Part shown: positions 11,904 through 22,366 of the stretch, in pieces
Numbering within the stretch: position 1 is the first letter of the stretch
Layout: each line of letters starts with the position of its first letter
Source of the DNA: a virus
Length of the DNA stretch: 33,222 nucleotides
Direction: 5' to 3' (one strand)
Virus record (IMG/VR): IMGVR_UViG_3300035190_000244
Location: 1 to 33,222 of that record
Notes under the pieces: model-generated
Seen by the model: the letters and a program-made list of their open reading frames with translations, nothing else
Databases searched by the model: none
Told to the model about the DNA's origin: nothing
Translations under genes and position numbers: made by a program

Positions 11904-13190
11904 TTAGTCGTGTTTGATGATGTAGTTTACTACAAGGTGTGGCTGGTAGTAGTCGGTTCCTGAGCCAACTGTGCCTGTGGTACCTGAAACGCTGTGGGTG
12001 TGGGATACATCGTGGTTGTTGACAGTAATTCCTGCATTACCTGAATTTATTACGTGACTGTGGTTTTCACCAGATACCATTCCATCTGTTGTGTCCGTAC
12101 CAGTTGTTTGACCAGTACCAACATTGATGCTTCCAGCATTACCAGAATCATTATGTGTGTGCGTGTCGTCAGTAGTTCCTTCAGCAGCATTGTAATGTGT
12201 ATGCGCAATATTTTGGGTTTCTGTAACCCCACCGTGGTTGTGTCCTGCATCATTTACGCCGTGACCCAATGTGGCGTTTTGATTCATTGCCCCAGAAGTA
12301 GCACTAAACGTATGGCTATGAGAAGGAAGGTTTCCTTCAGCGATAGTGAGCGAACCACCAGTGCCAAGCAAAGTCAACGTGGCATTATCACCAATAGGGA
12401 AACGACCACGCATATCAGGAGTAGTAGCACCAACCAAAGCAGCCAAAGATGTATAACCAGAAGTGCTAGTACCGTTACAAAGCAACCAACCAGTCGGGGC
12501 AGTAACACCAGCATAAGCAGCAATAGTTCCTACAGGGACTAAGGCGTTAGCCACAGCCGAAGCCAACTTAGCAAGGGTTACACCACTGTCTTTGAGGCGT
12601 AAAGTGTCACTGTTGATTTCAATAGTTGAATCATCAACATTCACAGACAACGCTGTACCTGCACCACCAGCCAAACCAGAGCCAGCCACAGCAGAAGCAA
12701 TCTTGGCTGCCGTCACAGCAGCATCAGCAATACCAGCAGTAGCAACCTGACCCCATTTGAAACCATTAGTAGAAGAAGAATCAGCCTGCAAAACGTGAGT
12801 GTTCGTACCAACAGCCAAACGGTTTACAGATGAACCATCAGTAGCAATCAAGTCGCCCTTAGTGGTCATAGCCGAAGCAATCAAGTTAGCCTCATCAGCC
12901 TCATCAGCCGTGAACACAGGATAAATAGCAGCACCAGCAGAATGAGAAGCAACAGACGTATCATCCTGCGCTCTCACCACAGTCAAAGTCAACGTAGAAA
13001 TAGCCGTCACCTTAACCTTCTCCTCACGAGAAGTACCAGGGTCAACCACAGCAAAATAAGGGAAAGTGGTGGACCAACCAGTAACCGTGTCAACAGTAAA
13101 GGTCGTGTCACCTGATGAGGCAGTAGGGCTATTAGTCAACACAGCATTGGCTGCTGCGCCTTTATATCCTTTTCGTACTGGTAAAGCCAT
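11904..13190 (-). CDS. Tail fibre protein with tail-collar domain and His-x-His tip
   Basis: 428 residues. Residues 1-95 form a beta-rich N-terminal domain; 100-215 a spacer with repeated Ala/Ser helices (AAVTAAKIASAVAG, LAKLASAVANAL). Residues 218-268 match the phage tail-collar domain (VGTIAAYAGVTAPTGWLLCNG, PDMRGRFPIG). The rest is a distal region with six HxH pairs (291/293, 317/319, 330/332, 344/346, 377/379, 397/399) ending in a conserved-type YQPHLVVNYIIKHD. In T4 gp37 such pairs hold iron ions along a needle-shaped tip. This protein is a likely receptor-contact fibre. Confidence 0.88.
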   Translation of the reverse strand: MALPVRKGYKGAAANAVLTNSPTASSGDTTFTVDTVTGWSTTFPYFAVVDPGTSREEKVKVTAISTLTLTVVRAQDDTSVASHSAGAAIYPVFTADEADEANLIASAMTTKGDLIATDGSSVNRLAVGTNTHVLQADSSSTNGFKWGQVATAGIADAAVTAAKIASAVAGSGLAGGAGTALSVNVDDSTIEINSDTLRLKDSGVTLAKLASAVANALVPVGTIAAYAGVTAPTGWLLCNGTSTSGYTSLAALVGATTPDMRGRFPIGDNATLTLLGTGGSLTIAEGNLPSHSHTFSATSGAMNQNATLGHGVNDAGHNHGGVTETQNIAHTHYNAAEGTTDDTHTHNDSGNAGSINVGTGQTTGTDTTDGMVSGENHSHVINSGNAGITVNNHDVSHTHSVSGTTGTVGSGTDYYQPHLVVNYIIKHD

Positions 13191-13199
13191 TAGATACTC

Positions 13200-15077
13200 C
13201 TAGTTTTCCGTAGAACGCATTGTAACAGTAGCCGTACCATCCCAAGACCAAGTGTTCCCTGTACTGTCAACAGGGGTCCACTCTACATCCTCAACAATGA
13301 CCGAATAAGAACGGGTACCTAACTGCAAGGTAACAATTTTGGGGCTATGAATCAGACTATTCAGGGTGTCAAGTTCCTGTTCAGGGTCCATATAGATGTC
13401 TCTGTCACGAGGGCGAATCTTTTGGTGCAACAAACAAGGTATGGAAAACACCTCTGAACGGAATGGTGCAGCGTAGGCTCTAGCCATCCACCGTGTCACA
13501 ATAGGGCTTACATTGTCGGTAGGGGTTAGAACCAGTTTGAACCCTGCCTCAATAGTTTTGACATCTGAACCATTGTATGTGTATTCAATATCGTTGGCTG
13601 AATTGAACGTGCCGAGGGAGGCATAGTCGGATTGGTCGTTCTGAAGTAACGCTTCAACTGTGCCATCCAAAGGTTCAGTACGGACATCCATTTTTGCTAC
13701 GAACTTACGGTCAGGAATACCCCAACGGTAGATACCGAACTCAATGTTTCCTGTGCTGACAAGAGCATCAACATCTTCAGCAACAACACCAACACCAGAA
13801 ATAGCAAACAATCGTTTGCTGTCAAATGTTGTTACTGATTTGACTGCTGCCGTACTTGTATACATCAGGTCAGTAGCGAAAGCAGGGGTGTTAGGGGCGA
13901 TATATACAGATAGGTCAAGGCGACCTAAACCACTTGATGTTCCGTCATAGTTTGTCCAAGTGAACCAAACATATTTGTCTTCAGCAATGAAATCATTTAC
14001 AGAGCCAGATGTGGGAATCAACGCTCCAGCAAGCAAGTTGTTGTTGGCATCGGCTGTGCAATAACGAACACCTTTGTTAGTGCCGACAAGGATGCCACCA
14101 AGATAGCCATACACACTGCTAACTACTTCACCTACTGGTAGTTCTAAGGCGACAACTGGCAAGTCAAAACCTGTTGCGTCTGTTTTTAAAACAAGTTTAT
14201 AAATGGAAGAACGCACTCCACTGTATGCCCCAAGATAAACTGCGCCTTGTCCTGCTGCTGCTCCAACCCACGTAAGGGTTGCATCGTGAGCCGTACCTGT
14301 ATCTGGATAAAACACTTTATGAGATTGCCCTGTTACCGTACCGATTACATACAGGTCGTGACCTACAGATGCGAAACCCCATCCTTTTGCATAGCCGAAA
14401 CCTGTGTATGTTTTACCTGAAGAACCAGACGAAGGATAAAACAAAGCAACAGATGCCGACCCTGGAGTGGTGTAATAAATATCGTTACTTGTGTACCCAA
14501 TAAAAACATTTGTTCCGTTAGTTTCCAACGCTGTAATAGCCGTACCTGGCGAACCTGTAGTTACAGAAGTCCAAGTAGGGGAAGAAGCAAACGGGTTCGT
14601 GCTGTACTTCAACGTAGCGTTATCTGCCACATACACATACTCTGTGCCGTTAGATGCTTTGACAGTACACATAAACAAGTTAGTTGACGCTGAAGACAAA
14701 GAAAGTTTAGTTGCGTGATGCAAACTGAACTGTCCTTTAACCCACGGGTTTATACCTTTAGATTTATAGAACCTGTAATCTTGTGCTTCAGCCGTGTCAG
14801 AATATTGTTGTCCAGCACCATAATGCCAAGAGTCTTGCCCTCTACGCCAAAGCCCACCTGGGTTGATTGCTGCTTCACCAGGGGAAGTTGAATCGTCAGT
14901 GGAGTCACGCACTCGTGGTTCGTGCGACCTGACATACTTACCTGATTTAGTGTCAATAAGGTACGGGCGACCATTGATAGCGACAGGGTAGACGGAAGGG
15001 ACAATTTCGGTTTGGGCTGTGCCATTATAGAACGAGGGTGTACCAACGAAGGAAAGTGTGAACGTGGGAGAAGCCAC
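13200..15077 (-). CDS. Large beta-rich tail structural protein
   Basis: A 625-residue protein starting at GTG, eight bases after an AAGG site. It consists of many short beta strands separated by Gly/Ser/Thr turns, with recurring units of the type YVADNATLKYSTNPF, VFIGYTSNDIYYTTPG and HDLYVIGTVTG, which suggests a beta-propeller or stacked beta sandwich. The C-terminal 200 residues contain IRPRDRDIYMD and a SYSVIVEDVEWTPVDS stretch seen in tail or baseplate proteins. No enzyme motif was seen. Structural tail role is inferred from its position next to the adaptor and fibres. Confidence 0.65.
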   Translation of the reverse strand: MASPTFTLSFVGTPSFYNGTAQTEIVPSVYPVAINGRPYLIDTKSGKYVRSHEPRVRDSTDDSTSPGEAAINPGGLWRRGQDSWHYGAGQQYSDTAEAQDYRFYKSKGINPWVKGQFSLHHATKLSLSSASTNLFMCTVKASNGTEYVYVADNATLKYSTNPFASSPTWTSVTTGSPGTAITALETNGTNVFIGYTSNDIYYTTPGSASVALFYPSSGSSGKTYTGFGYAKGWGFASVGHDLYVIGTVTGQSHKVFYPDTGTAHDATLTWVGAAAGQGAVYLGAYSGVRSSIYKLVLKTDATGFDLPVVALELPVGEVVSSVYGYLGGILVGTNKGVRYCTADANNNLLAGALIPTSGSVNDFIAEDKYVWFTWTNYDGTSSGLGRLDLSVYIAPNTPAFATDLMYTSTAAVKSVTTFDSKRLFAISGVGVVAEDVDALVSTGNIEFGIYRWGIPDRKFVAKMDVRTEPLDGTVEALLQNDQSDYASLGTFNSANDIEYTYNGSDVKTIEAGFKLVLTPTDNVSPIVTRWMARAYAAPFRSEVFSIPCLLHQKIRPRDRDIYMDPEQELDTLNSLIHSPKIVTLQLGTRSYSVIVEDVEWTPVDSTGNTWSWDGTATVTMRSTEN

Positions 15078-15080
15078 GGT

Positions 15081-15968
15081 TTATACCTTCTGTAGAAAAA
15101 TTGGGTATTGCCGAGTAAGTTTGGCTGCTTCAGCAGTGATACGGTCACGACGCATACGCAACATACTTACGATGCTGTTAGATACTGCACCAGCAGATAC
15201 TTCGTCTGCTCTGCGTGTGTCGCCCTGTGATTCTGTGAAGTTGCGTTTGATTTCTCGTGGTGCGATAAGACGAATTTGTGCCCCTACAACAAGGATGTCT
15301 TCTGCTGATTCTGGGTATCCACCGTTCATCTGCACATTTTCTGATTCTGTTGTGAACTTGGTGAAAGGCGCACGATACGAAACACGCAGGTCGCCTTGTC
15401 TTACACCCTGGTCAAACTGCAATGCCATACCTGAACCGAAATCTTTTGTTGGCATATTGCGTAACAGTTTTACACGGTTCACTTGTTGGTAGTCACTAGA
15501 TATGTAACGGTTTCGTACTTCAATCAAGTCAATAACATCACTGATGCTTGGCAGGTTAATTTGCCTGTCTGAACCGTTGTAACTTAGGTCTAGGATTTTG
15601 ACTTGGAACAGTCCGTTCATTGGGGAACTAAGGTCTGCCAGTTCATCATTGATTGCTTCAAGGACTTGCGCTCTAGGAAATCGTGGGTTGACCGTAACAA
15701 TTGAACCGTTAGTATGTGCAGCAGCAACAGTACCGTTGAACGCTCGTTCCACCGTGGCAACCTTTGTTGATTCAACAACTGACCAGACATACATTTGTTC
15801 TGCATCTATTTCAATGATGGCACCTTGACGTATACCTGCGATTTCGTAGGTCAGGGTGATAGTGGTGGCTGTCGTGTTGACGGCAGAGGCTATTTTGTTG
15901 CGTTCTTCAACCACGCCAGACAGTAGTTGGCGTTGAGTTCGGTTGATGATTTGAGCAACAGTTGCCAT
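15081..15968 (-). CDS. Head-tail adaptor-like protein
   Basis: A 295-residue protein starting MATVAQIINRTQRQLL, with a beta-rich first half (ATTITLTYEIAGIRQGAIIEIDAEQ, RAFNGTVAAAHTNGS) and a second half with helices and an acidic/basic C-terminus (LRMRRDRITAEAAKLTRQYP). The pattern resembles adaptor or connector proteins of short-tailed phages that sit under the portal. It is separated from the large tail protein by only 3 bases. The function is inferred from pattern and position; no firm family match. Confidence 0.55.
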   Translation of the reverse strand: MATVAQIINRTQRQLLSGVVEERNKIASAVNTTATTITLTYEIAGIRQGAIIEIDAEQMYVWSVVESTKVATVERAFNGTVAAAHTNGSIVTVNPRFPRAQVLEAINDELADLSSPMNGLFQVKILDLSYNGSDRQINLPSISDVIDLIEVRNRYISSDYQQVNRVKLLRNMPTKDFGSGMALQFDQGVRQGDLRVSYRAPFTKFTTESENVQMNGGYPESAEDILVVGAQIRLIAPREIKRNFTESQGDTRRADEVSAGAVSNSIVSMLRMRRDRITAEAAKLTRQYPIFLQKV

Positions 15969-15995
15969 TTAGTTCTTTTTGCCTTTAGCAGACAT
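15969..15995 (-). CDS. Eight-codon minigene with strong ribosome site
   Basis: ATG TCT GCT AAA GGC AAA AAG AAC TAA (peptide MSAKGKKN). A perfect GAGGAG lies four bases upstream (16000-16005) and the TAA is immediately followed by the ATG of the adaptor gene. A short hairpin (GTGTC-4-GACAC at 16006-16019) precedes the ribosome site. It may be a leader for coupled translation of the adaptor gene. Not provable from sequence alone. Confidence 0.35.
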   Translation of the reverse strand: MSAKGKKN

Positions 15996-16024
15996 ATGAC
16001 TCCTCGTGTCGTGAGACACACCTA

Positions 16025-17062
16025 TCATAGCCTATAGAATGTCAAGTTGGACTGAAGCCTTACATCTGTAGGGTTTAGTTCCAACGCTACAGACCCGTGG
16101 AACCAGGCTGTATCTGAATCGCCTAGATGATGGCAGGCTATAGCCATCAAGTCGTGTGGTAGCCAACCCCAGGCTTCTGCCTCGCACAGATAGTCCAACG
16201 GTTTCTCTGTGATACGCAAAGCCATCTCGCAGTTGTATCGGCAACTAAGCCAATCTGCTTTTTCATAGTGGTGTTGTGCTAGGGCTACCCACGATTCTCG
16301 TCTGCGTGGGTCTTCCCCAATGGCACGATACAGGTGGTAGTGGGCATCATCTGGTCGCATCTTGGCTATGAACCGATGTGAGGCTGCCCGTTCTGGTAGC
16401 CACGTTGATAGTTCTAGGTGACGTGTAAAATGGTATTGCGCTTCTGGGTATCTACGGTTGAAAAAGTATTCACGGGCTAAATAGAATTGGTTTCTGTCAT
16501 CCCGTGGGTCTTCTTTGACTGCCAGTTCAAGTAGGGGTAAGTATTGGGAGCGTGATTTGGTGGGGTCAGGATGATGATGTATTTCTAATCCCTGTGCCCA
16601 TTGTTGGATTTCTGTGGTTTGAGATTTGAGGACTTCGTGTACGGGGTGCTTCCATTGGTATTTGTGACGGCGATGAATTTTGTCGCCACCATAGGTAAGC
16701 CCTTCGGAACCGTCTGGGTTCCACGACCAGATGTATTTGTAACGTGGTCGGGTAGTGCCTGGCTCAAGATTTTCTAGGGCTTGTCTCCAGCCTGGTTGTA
16801 GCACTTCATCCATATCTAGGGAAATACATAAATCTATGTCTTCGGGCAGTAATGACAGGGCGTGGTTACGGGCGTGGTCAAATCGCCAGGGTGTAAAAGT
16901 CTTTTGGTGGACATCTATGCCTGCACCATAGGCTAAAGCGTAGGTGTCGTCTGTTGAACCTGTATCCAGGATTAGTAGATGGTCGGCTTCTTTGGCTGAT
17001 TCGTACCAGCGTTGAACAAATTGTTCTTCGTTGAGTGCGATGGTGTATACGGCTATTTTCAT
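16025..17062 (-). CDS. Family-2-like glycosyltransferase with helical C-terminal domain
   Basis: A 345-residue protein. Residues 1-105 carry the GT-A core: KIAVYTIALNEEQFVQRW, LILDTGSTDDT and ISLDMDE, the last holding the DxD-type metal site. Residues 150-345 are helical with repeated units (YLPLLELAVKEDPRDDRNQFYLAREYFFNRRY, YHLYRAIGEDPRRRESWVALAQHHY) that resemble TPR repeats. It starts after GAGGGGAT. Likely to glycosylate a virion protein or the host surface; its position among fibre genes favours the former. Sugar and acceptor are unknown. Confidence 0.85.
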   Translation of the reverse strand: MKIAVYTIALNEEQFVQRWYESAKEADHLLILDTGSTDDTYALAYGAGIDVHQKTFTPWRFDHARNHALSLLPEDIDLCISLDMDEVLQPGWRQALENLEPGTTRPRYKYIWSWNPDGSEGLTYGGDKIHRRHKYQWKHPVHEVLKSQTTEIQQWAQGLEIHHHPDPTKSRSQYLPLLELAVKEDPRDDRNQFYLAREYFFNRRYPEAQYHFTRHLELSTWLPERAASHRFIAKMRPDDAHYHLYRAIGEDPRRRESWVALAQHHYEKADWLSCRYNCEMALRITEKPLDYLCEAEAWGWLPHDLMAIACHHLGDSDTAWFHGSVALELNPTDVRLQSNLTFYRL

Positions 17063-17077
17063 ATCCCCTCCTAAAAG

Positions 17078-18121
17078 TTACAAACTTTGTAGTATTTCTT
17101 GTTTTATTGTGAATAGTTCTGTGCGTGACTTTAAGTAGAACGCCATATTTTTATTGCTTGGGTCATTCAATAAGGATGCGCTTAGATTCAAACTCTCTAC
17201 ATCCCGTAATAGTTTTTGTTGCTCTGCTTGCTTTACCTCTGTTATAGGCGCAGCATCAGGGTATAAGGAAACAATGGAAGACAAACAAGAATGGGCAACA
17301 TTCTTTTTGATAAACACTTCTGTGGTTGGTGACAACGGTTGGACATTTTCTGGTCGCACACGTGCTGTTGGATTACCCTTTAGATATTCAAAGATTTGCA
17401 TATCAGGCTGGTTAGATACAAGTGTTTCTTCTATTCCCAGTTGTTGTGCAAACTCAAACGCCTTCACTGCTACAGATTCCGTGTTACTAAATGGTGCTTG
17501 CGATACTTGCGCCCATTCCAAAATCAACTTCAAAGCCTCACCTAAACTGTATGTAGCAAAGGGCGTGGATGAATTGTTCATCAACTCTGTTTTGTTGTTT
17601 TTGTTTTCTCGTTCAATATAAACAAGGTGGGCTACGCCGTTGATGGATAGCACTGGTTCGTAAACAAGCAAAGCATCGGCTGCGTCTGGTACGACAATTG
17701 TTGAATCTCCTAGTGGGTCTGTAAACAGTTCAACACCGTATAGTCCAGCGTCACATCGCCATTGGTTGTCAAACGATGGTACAGGTGCAGAGTTCATAAA
17801 GGTAAACCCACCAGCGTCAATGCTGTCTACACCGTGTTTGTAGTATTTGTAGATGCGTTCAAAGATTTGAAGGCTAACTATTTCTGATACGACCCCATCT
17901 GTGGCAACAAGGTTATGTTTGCTGATGTGGGTAAAATACTCTGGGAACGCTACAAGGACTTTACCGTTAGACATTTCAAATAATGAACAATCTTCAAACG
18001 GTACATCGTTGTTTACTTCTTGGTAATACAGGTTGATTGTTGATGTTGCGTTTAGTTTTTGCAACATAAAAAACATATTGTATTTGTTTACAACGTCTAG
18101 GTTGAATGGTTCAATGTTCAT
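17078..18121 (-). CDS. Unknown protein paired with glycine-rich fibre
   Basis: A 347-residue soluble protein with mixed alpha/beta composition (VNKYNMFFMLQKLNATSTI, LVAFPEYFTHISKHNLVA, DALLVYEPVLSINGVAHLVY). No membrane segment, and no enzyme motif I can name. The ATG at 18121 follows the fibre stop by two bases; an upstream in-frame start at 18151 would lie inside that gene. Its place between the fibre and a glycosyltransferase suggests a fibre assembly or modification role, which is inference only. Confidence 0.55.
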   Translation of the reverse strand: MNIEPFNLDVVNKYNMFFMLQKLNATSTINLYYQEVNNDVPFEDCSLFEMSNGKVLVAFPEYFTHISKHNLVATDGVVSEIVSLQIFERIYKYYKHGVDSIDAGGFTFMNSAPVPSFDNQWRCDAGLYGVELFTDPLGDSTIVVPDAADALLVYEPVLSINGVAHLVYIERENKNNKTELMNNSSTPFATYSLGEALKLILEWAQVSQAPFSNTESVAVKAFEFAQQLGIEETLVSNQPDMQIFEYLKGNPTARVRPENVQPLSPTTEVFIKKNVAHSCLSSIVSLYPDAAPITEVKQAEQQKLLRDVESLNLSASLLNDPSNKNMAFYLKSRTELFTIKQEILQSL

Positions 18122-18123
18122 AA

Positions 18124-19184
18124 TCACGGTCCATAGTATTGGAAATAACACATTCCTGCTGTGCCAGCAGATGCAGTATTACCACCACAACCGTACACGC
18201 CTGTATTGCCACCAAAAAGAATTCTGTTTCCTTGACCAGTTGCTGTAGAGCCGTAGCCTCCACCACCAGAGCCACCAGCGTAACCAAAAGCCTGTCCACC
18301 ATATCCACCTGAACCACCGTATCCATTGCCAGCAGTATGTCCGTTTTCGCCAGCAGTGAAGTTTCCTCCACCACCACCAGCAGCCGTGTAGTAAACAATG
18401 TCTTTGCCACTACCTGTAGAAGTTACAGAGCCAGTACCACCACCATATGATGAACTTGTACCTGAACCTGAAGAACCACCTGTACCTACAGTTGATTGCG
18501 CTCCCCCTCCTCCACCACCAGCAGTCAATGTAGAAAAAGAACTTCCCGAAATAGTTGTAGCACCACCAGCACCACCATCGGTATCAGCAAGGTTTCCAGC
18601 AGAACCACCACCACCGACAGTTACATTCAAATAAGAACTAACTGCTGATGTTGCAGATGTGTTGCTTGTGTTGTTGATGTAGTAGGCACCACCACCTCCA
18701 CCACCTCCAGCACCTCCACCTCCACCTCCAAAGAAGAACACATTGAAGATAAATGGGGTGATAGCCGAGCCACCAGTAGGTGTAATTGTCTGTAAATACA
18801 CAGCGTTGTTATAGGTACCTGCGCTTGTTTGTGCGTAGGTCTTCAGCGACCAAGTAGTAAACGAAGTAGAAGCAGTAGTTACTGTCCCAATACCATTACT
18901 AATAACAGCACGAACATAATAAGTAGTGCCAACAGACAAACCAGTTACGTTGTAATAAACAGCAACAGATTGACCAGTAACAGGTGAACCAGTAGCAGTT
19001 ACTTCCGTAAAAGAAGAAAAGTTGTTTGTAGTGTTGTACTGAAACTTAACTGTTGTGCTTTGATAGTTAGCACTAACCGTTGCGTTGAATGTGGCTCGGT
19101 CTTGGTTGAAATTAGTAACGGCATTGATAGTTACCGTTGGTAGTTCAGTAATGCTCGCAGCAACTATCCCACGATGGATAGGCA

Positions 19185-19185
<1 letters not shown>
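18124..19185 (-). CDS. Tail fibre with fibronectin-III-like and glycine-rich distal domains
   Basis: A 353-residue protein. Residues 14-112 look like a fibronectin-III domain (VTINAVTNF, TVKFQYNTTNNFSS, GTTYYVRAVISNGIG). Residues 153-345 are extremely glycine-rich, with runs of up to seven Gly separated by short polar loops, as in the glycine-rich (polyglycine II sandwich) tips of phage adhesins such as that of phage S16. The segment ends with GMCYFQYYGP. The DNA on the plus strand reads as CCACCACC-type runs at about 18260-18720. A receptor-binding role is strongly suggested. The ATG overlaps the collagen-like gene stop (TAATG). Confidence 0.8.
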
Positions 19186-20657
<1,472 letters not shown>

Positions 20658-20675
20658 ACTTGTGTGATTATAGCA

Positions 20676-21761
20676 CTATTGGATAGCCCCTGAGTTCAGA
20701 AGAACTTGATGCACATTTTCTGGGACAACATAGGTTTCTCCTGGTTTCAAACTATAAAACTGCGACCCGATGTGGGCGTTGACTTTACGAACCACTTGGA
20801 TGCTGGTCATAATTTCAGGTTCATACCACACTGGGTCTTCCAGAAGGTTTCCTTCTGGGATGAGGTTAAGTAGTTGTTTGGTGGCGTTAGACCAAGAAAA
20901 CGCTTTTGATTCGGGGACACGAGCCACAGCCCTATCCCTAATGGTTTGACGGTTTGAATATGCTTCCATCATCAGTTCCTCCAACACCTTCTGGTTCGGT
21001 TCATCCCACTGCCCCAAAGTCTCTGCCGTAGATTTACGACACGGAACCACCCCAAAGGCTAAATGAGCGAACTGGGACTGTCCTGTGCTGTCTGACACGA
21101 TTGTAGGAACGCCACTGGCAATAGCCTGTAAAGGCATCAAACCAAAACCTTCACCACGAGACACAGCCACAAAACAATCAGCCTGGTTGAACCACTCACG
21201 ATGCTGCTCACGAGTCATCCAATCTCTATTCAAAAACACCTTGTCACCCAAACGATTCAAAGGCACATCCTTAGCGTGAGGCGCAGCCTTGATATGCAGT
21301 TCAGTATTAGGCAACTTCAAAGCATTAAAAGCATTCACCAAAACATCCAGCCCTTTACGCCTCCATAAAGAACCACCCCCGTGGAACCGAAACACATCAG
21401 TCCGTTCAGCATCCATAGGTTTCCAAAAACTATGGTCCACCCCTAAAGGACAATAAGAAACATCATTATGAAACTGACTAAACAGTTCCACATTATGTTG
21501 GCAAGGAACAACAACCTGGTCAAAATGTTCTATCCACCTACGGAAATTGCCAGGCAAAGAATCCGTTTCCCACATAGAAAACAAAACCTTATGTTGCCCC
21601 CTGAACCAACCCTTACAAGCATTAGGGATTTGCATATGAACGTGAACAGAAGCGTGTTTGTCCAGTTTTACATTCTTAGGTAAAGACTTCTTGAACCCGT
21701 CAAGCATCGCCCCATAACCAAAGTTAGGGTCATCAAACCCTTGCCAATGTTGATAGTTCAC
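20676..21761 (-). CDS. Family-4-like glycosyltransferase with extra C-terminal domain
   Basis: A 361-residue protein. Residues 120-240 carry the GT-B C-terminal half: FRFHGGGSLWRRKGLDVLVNAF, ELHIKAAPH, and SRGEGFGLMPLQAIASGVPTI with the EGFG nucleotide-sugar motif. The first 110 residues hold a shortened N-terminal half (VLFSMWETDSLP, VVVPCQHNVELF). A further 50-residue piece at the end (SIQVVRKVNAHIGSQFYSL, YVVPENVHQVL) is beyond the standard fold. Starts at GTG in a GTGA overlap with the preceding gene. Probably modifies fibres encoded beside it. Confidence 0.85.
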   Translation of the reverse strand: MNYQHWQGFDDPNFGYGAMLDGFKKSLPKNVKLDKHASVHVHMQIPNACKGWFRGQHKVLFSMWETDSLPGNFRRWIEHFDQVVVPCQHNVELFSQFHNDVSYCPLGVDHSFWKPMDAERTDVFRFHGGGSLWRRKGLDVLVNAFNALKLPNTELHIKAAPHAKDVPLNRLGDKVFLNRDWMTREQHREWFNQADCFVAVSRGEGFGLMPLQAIASGVPTIVSDSTGQSQFAHLAFGVVPCRKSTAETLGQWDEPNQKVLEELMMEAYSNRQTIRDRAVARVPESKAFSWSNATKQLLNLIPEGNLLEDPVWYEPEIMTSIQVVRKVNAHIGSQFYSLKPGETYVVPENVHQVLLNSGAIQ

Positions 21762-22045
21762 GTTTCAGAAGCAGGCAGACCTTCAATTTGCCAGCGTTCA
21801 GTTGCCCGTGATTCCAACACAGAAGCACCATCAATCTGTCTAGGTTGCAAACCCTGCTCACGAAGACGCTTATAGGCAGGCATATCTTTATTCCAACCCT
21901 TTTCACGCTCATTGATTTTCGCTACCTGCGAACCACGAGTAGTAGTTGAATTAGAACCCACCTGTATCCCTGTAATTTTACAAGCAAAACATCCCTCAAC
22001 ATCCAGGTTCGGATGGTCTTCCCTATGCTTCAATGTAATCTCCAT
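21758..22045 (-). CDS. Hypothetical phage protein with CFAC motif
   Basis: A 95-residue basic protein starting MEITLKHREDHPNLDVEGCFACKI. The CxxC is followed by a stretch of Ser/Thr and by two helical segments (QVAKINEREKGWNKDMPAYKRLREQG). Similar short HREDHPxLDVxGCFxCK proteins occur in other actinophages without known function, as far as I recall. The ATG at 22045 replaces an in-frame TTG start at 22057. It overlaps the upstream gene by 23 bases. Confidence 0.6.
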   Translation of the reverse strand: MEITLKHREDHPNLDVEGCFACKITGIQVGSNSTTTRGSQVAKINEREKGWNKDMPAYKRLREQGLQPRQIDGASVLESRATERWQIEGLPASET

Positions 22046-22280
22046 AGCCAGCAGCAATCAAATCTGCTTCCTCAGCAGCAGTCAACGGATGAACGTGACC
22101 ACCGTGGTAAGTAATAGAAATAATTGACGGGTCGCCAGGTTGTGATTCTGTGAAAGAACCATCAGTCAATTTGAACACGTTGCGCCCTCTTTTGCCTGGA
22201 TTCATATACGCAAAGATTCCTCTTTCGCCTGGTTCAGCCCAATAAACAAACGGGTCAACTGGTGGAATAAATGTTGCCAT
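22023..22280 (-). CDS. Hypothetical structural-region protein
   Basis: An 85-residue protein starting MATFIPPVDPFVYWAEPGERG, beta-rich (FKLTDGSFTESQPGD, ISITYHGGHVHPL) with a helical end (AAEEADLIAAGYGDYI). The His pair in HGGHVHP may bind metal. The ATG at 22280 lies 14 bases downstream of the terminator after the capsid gene and has no clear ribosome site; a longer in-frame start at 22310 would lie inside the terminator. The function is unknown. Confidence 0.6.
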   Translation of the reverse strand: MATFIPPVDPFVYWAEPGERGIFAYMNPGKRGRNVFKLTDGSFTESQPGDPSIISITYHGGHVHPLTAAEEADLIAAGYGDYIEA

Positions 22281-22293
22281 ACACACAGGATAG

Positions 22294-22323
22294 CAAAAAC
22301 CCCCACCCAAACGGGCAGGGGCT
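22294..22323 (-). terminator. Intrinsic terminator after the capsid gene
   Basis: On the minus strand a GC-rich hairpin (GCCCCTGCCCGTTTGGGTGGGGG, broken by one unpaired base) is followed by TTTTTG. It lies 43 bases after the capsid stop. It would limit read-through into the tail genes and favour high capsid expression. Confidence 0.75.
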
Positions 22324-22366
22324 TCGCTGAACCTTTATGGGGTTCTAATCAATTCCTTGTCGGAAA

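Noticed and set aside
18398-18634. Plus-strand Pro-rich frame (EPEEPPVPTV)
   Set aside because: Antisense of the glycine-rich fibre; Pro codons mirror Gly codons.
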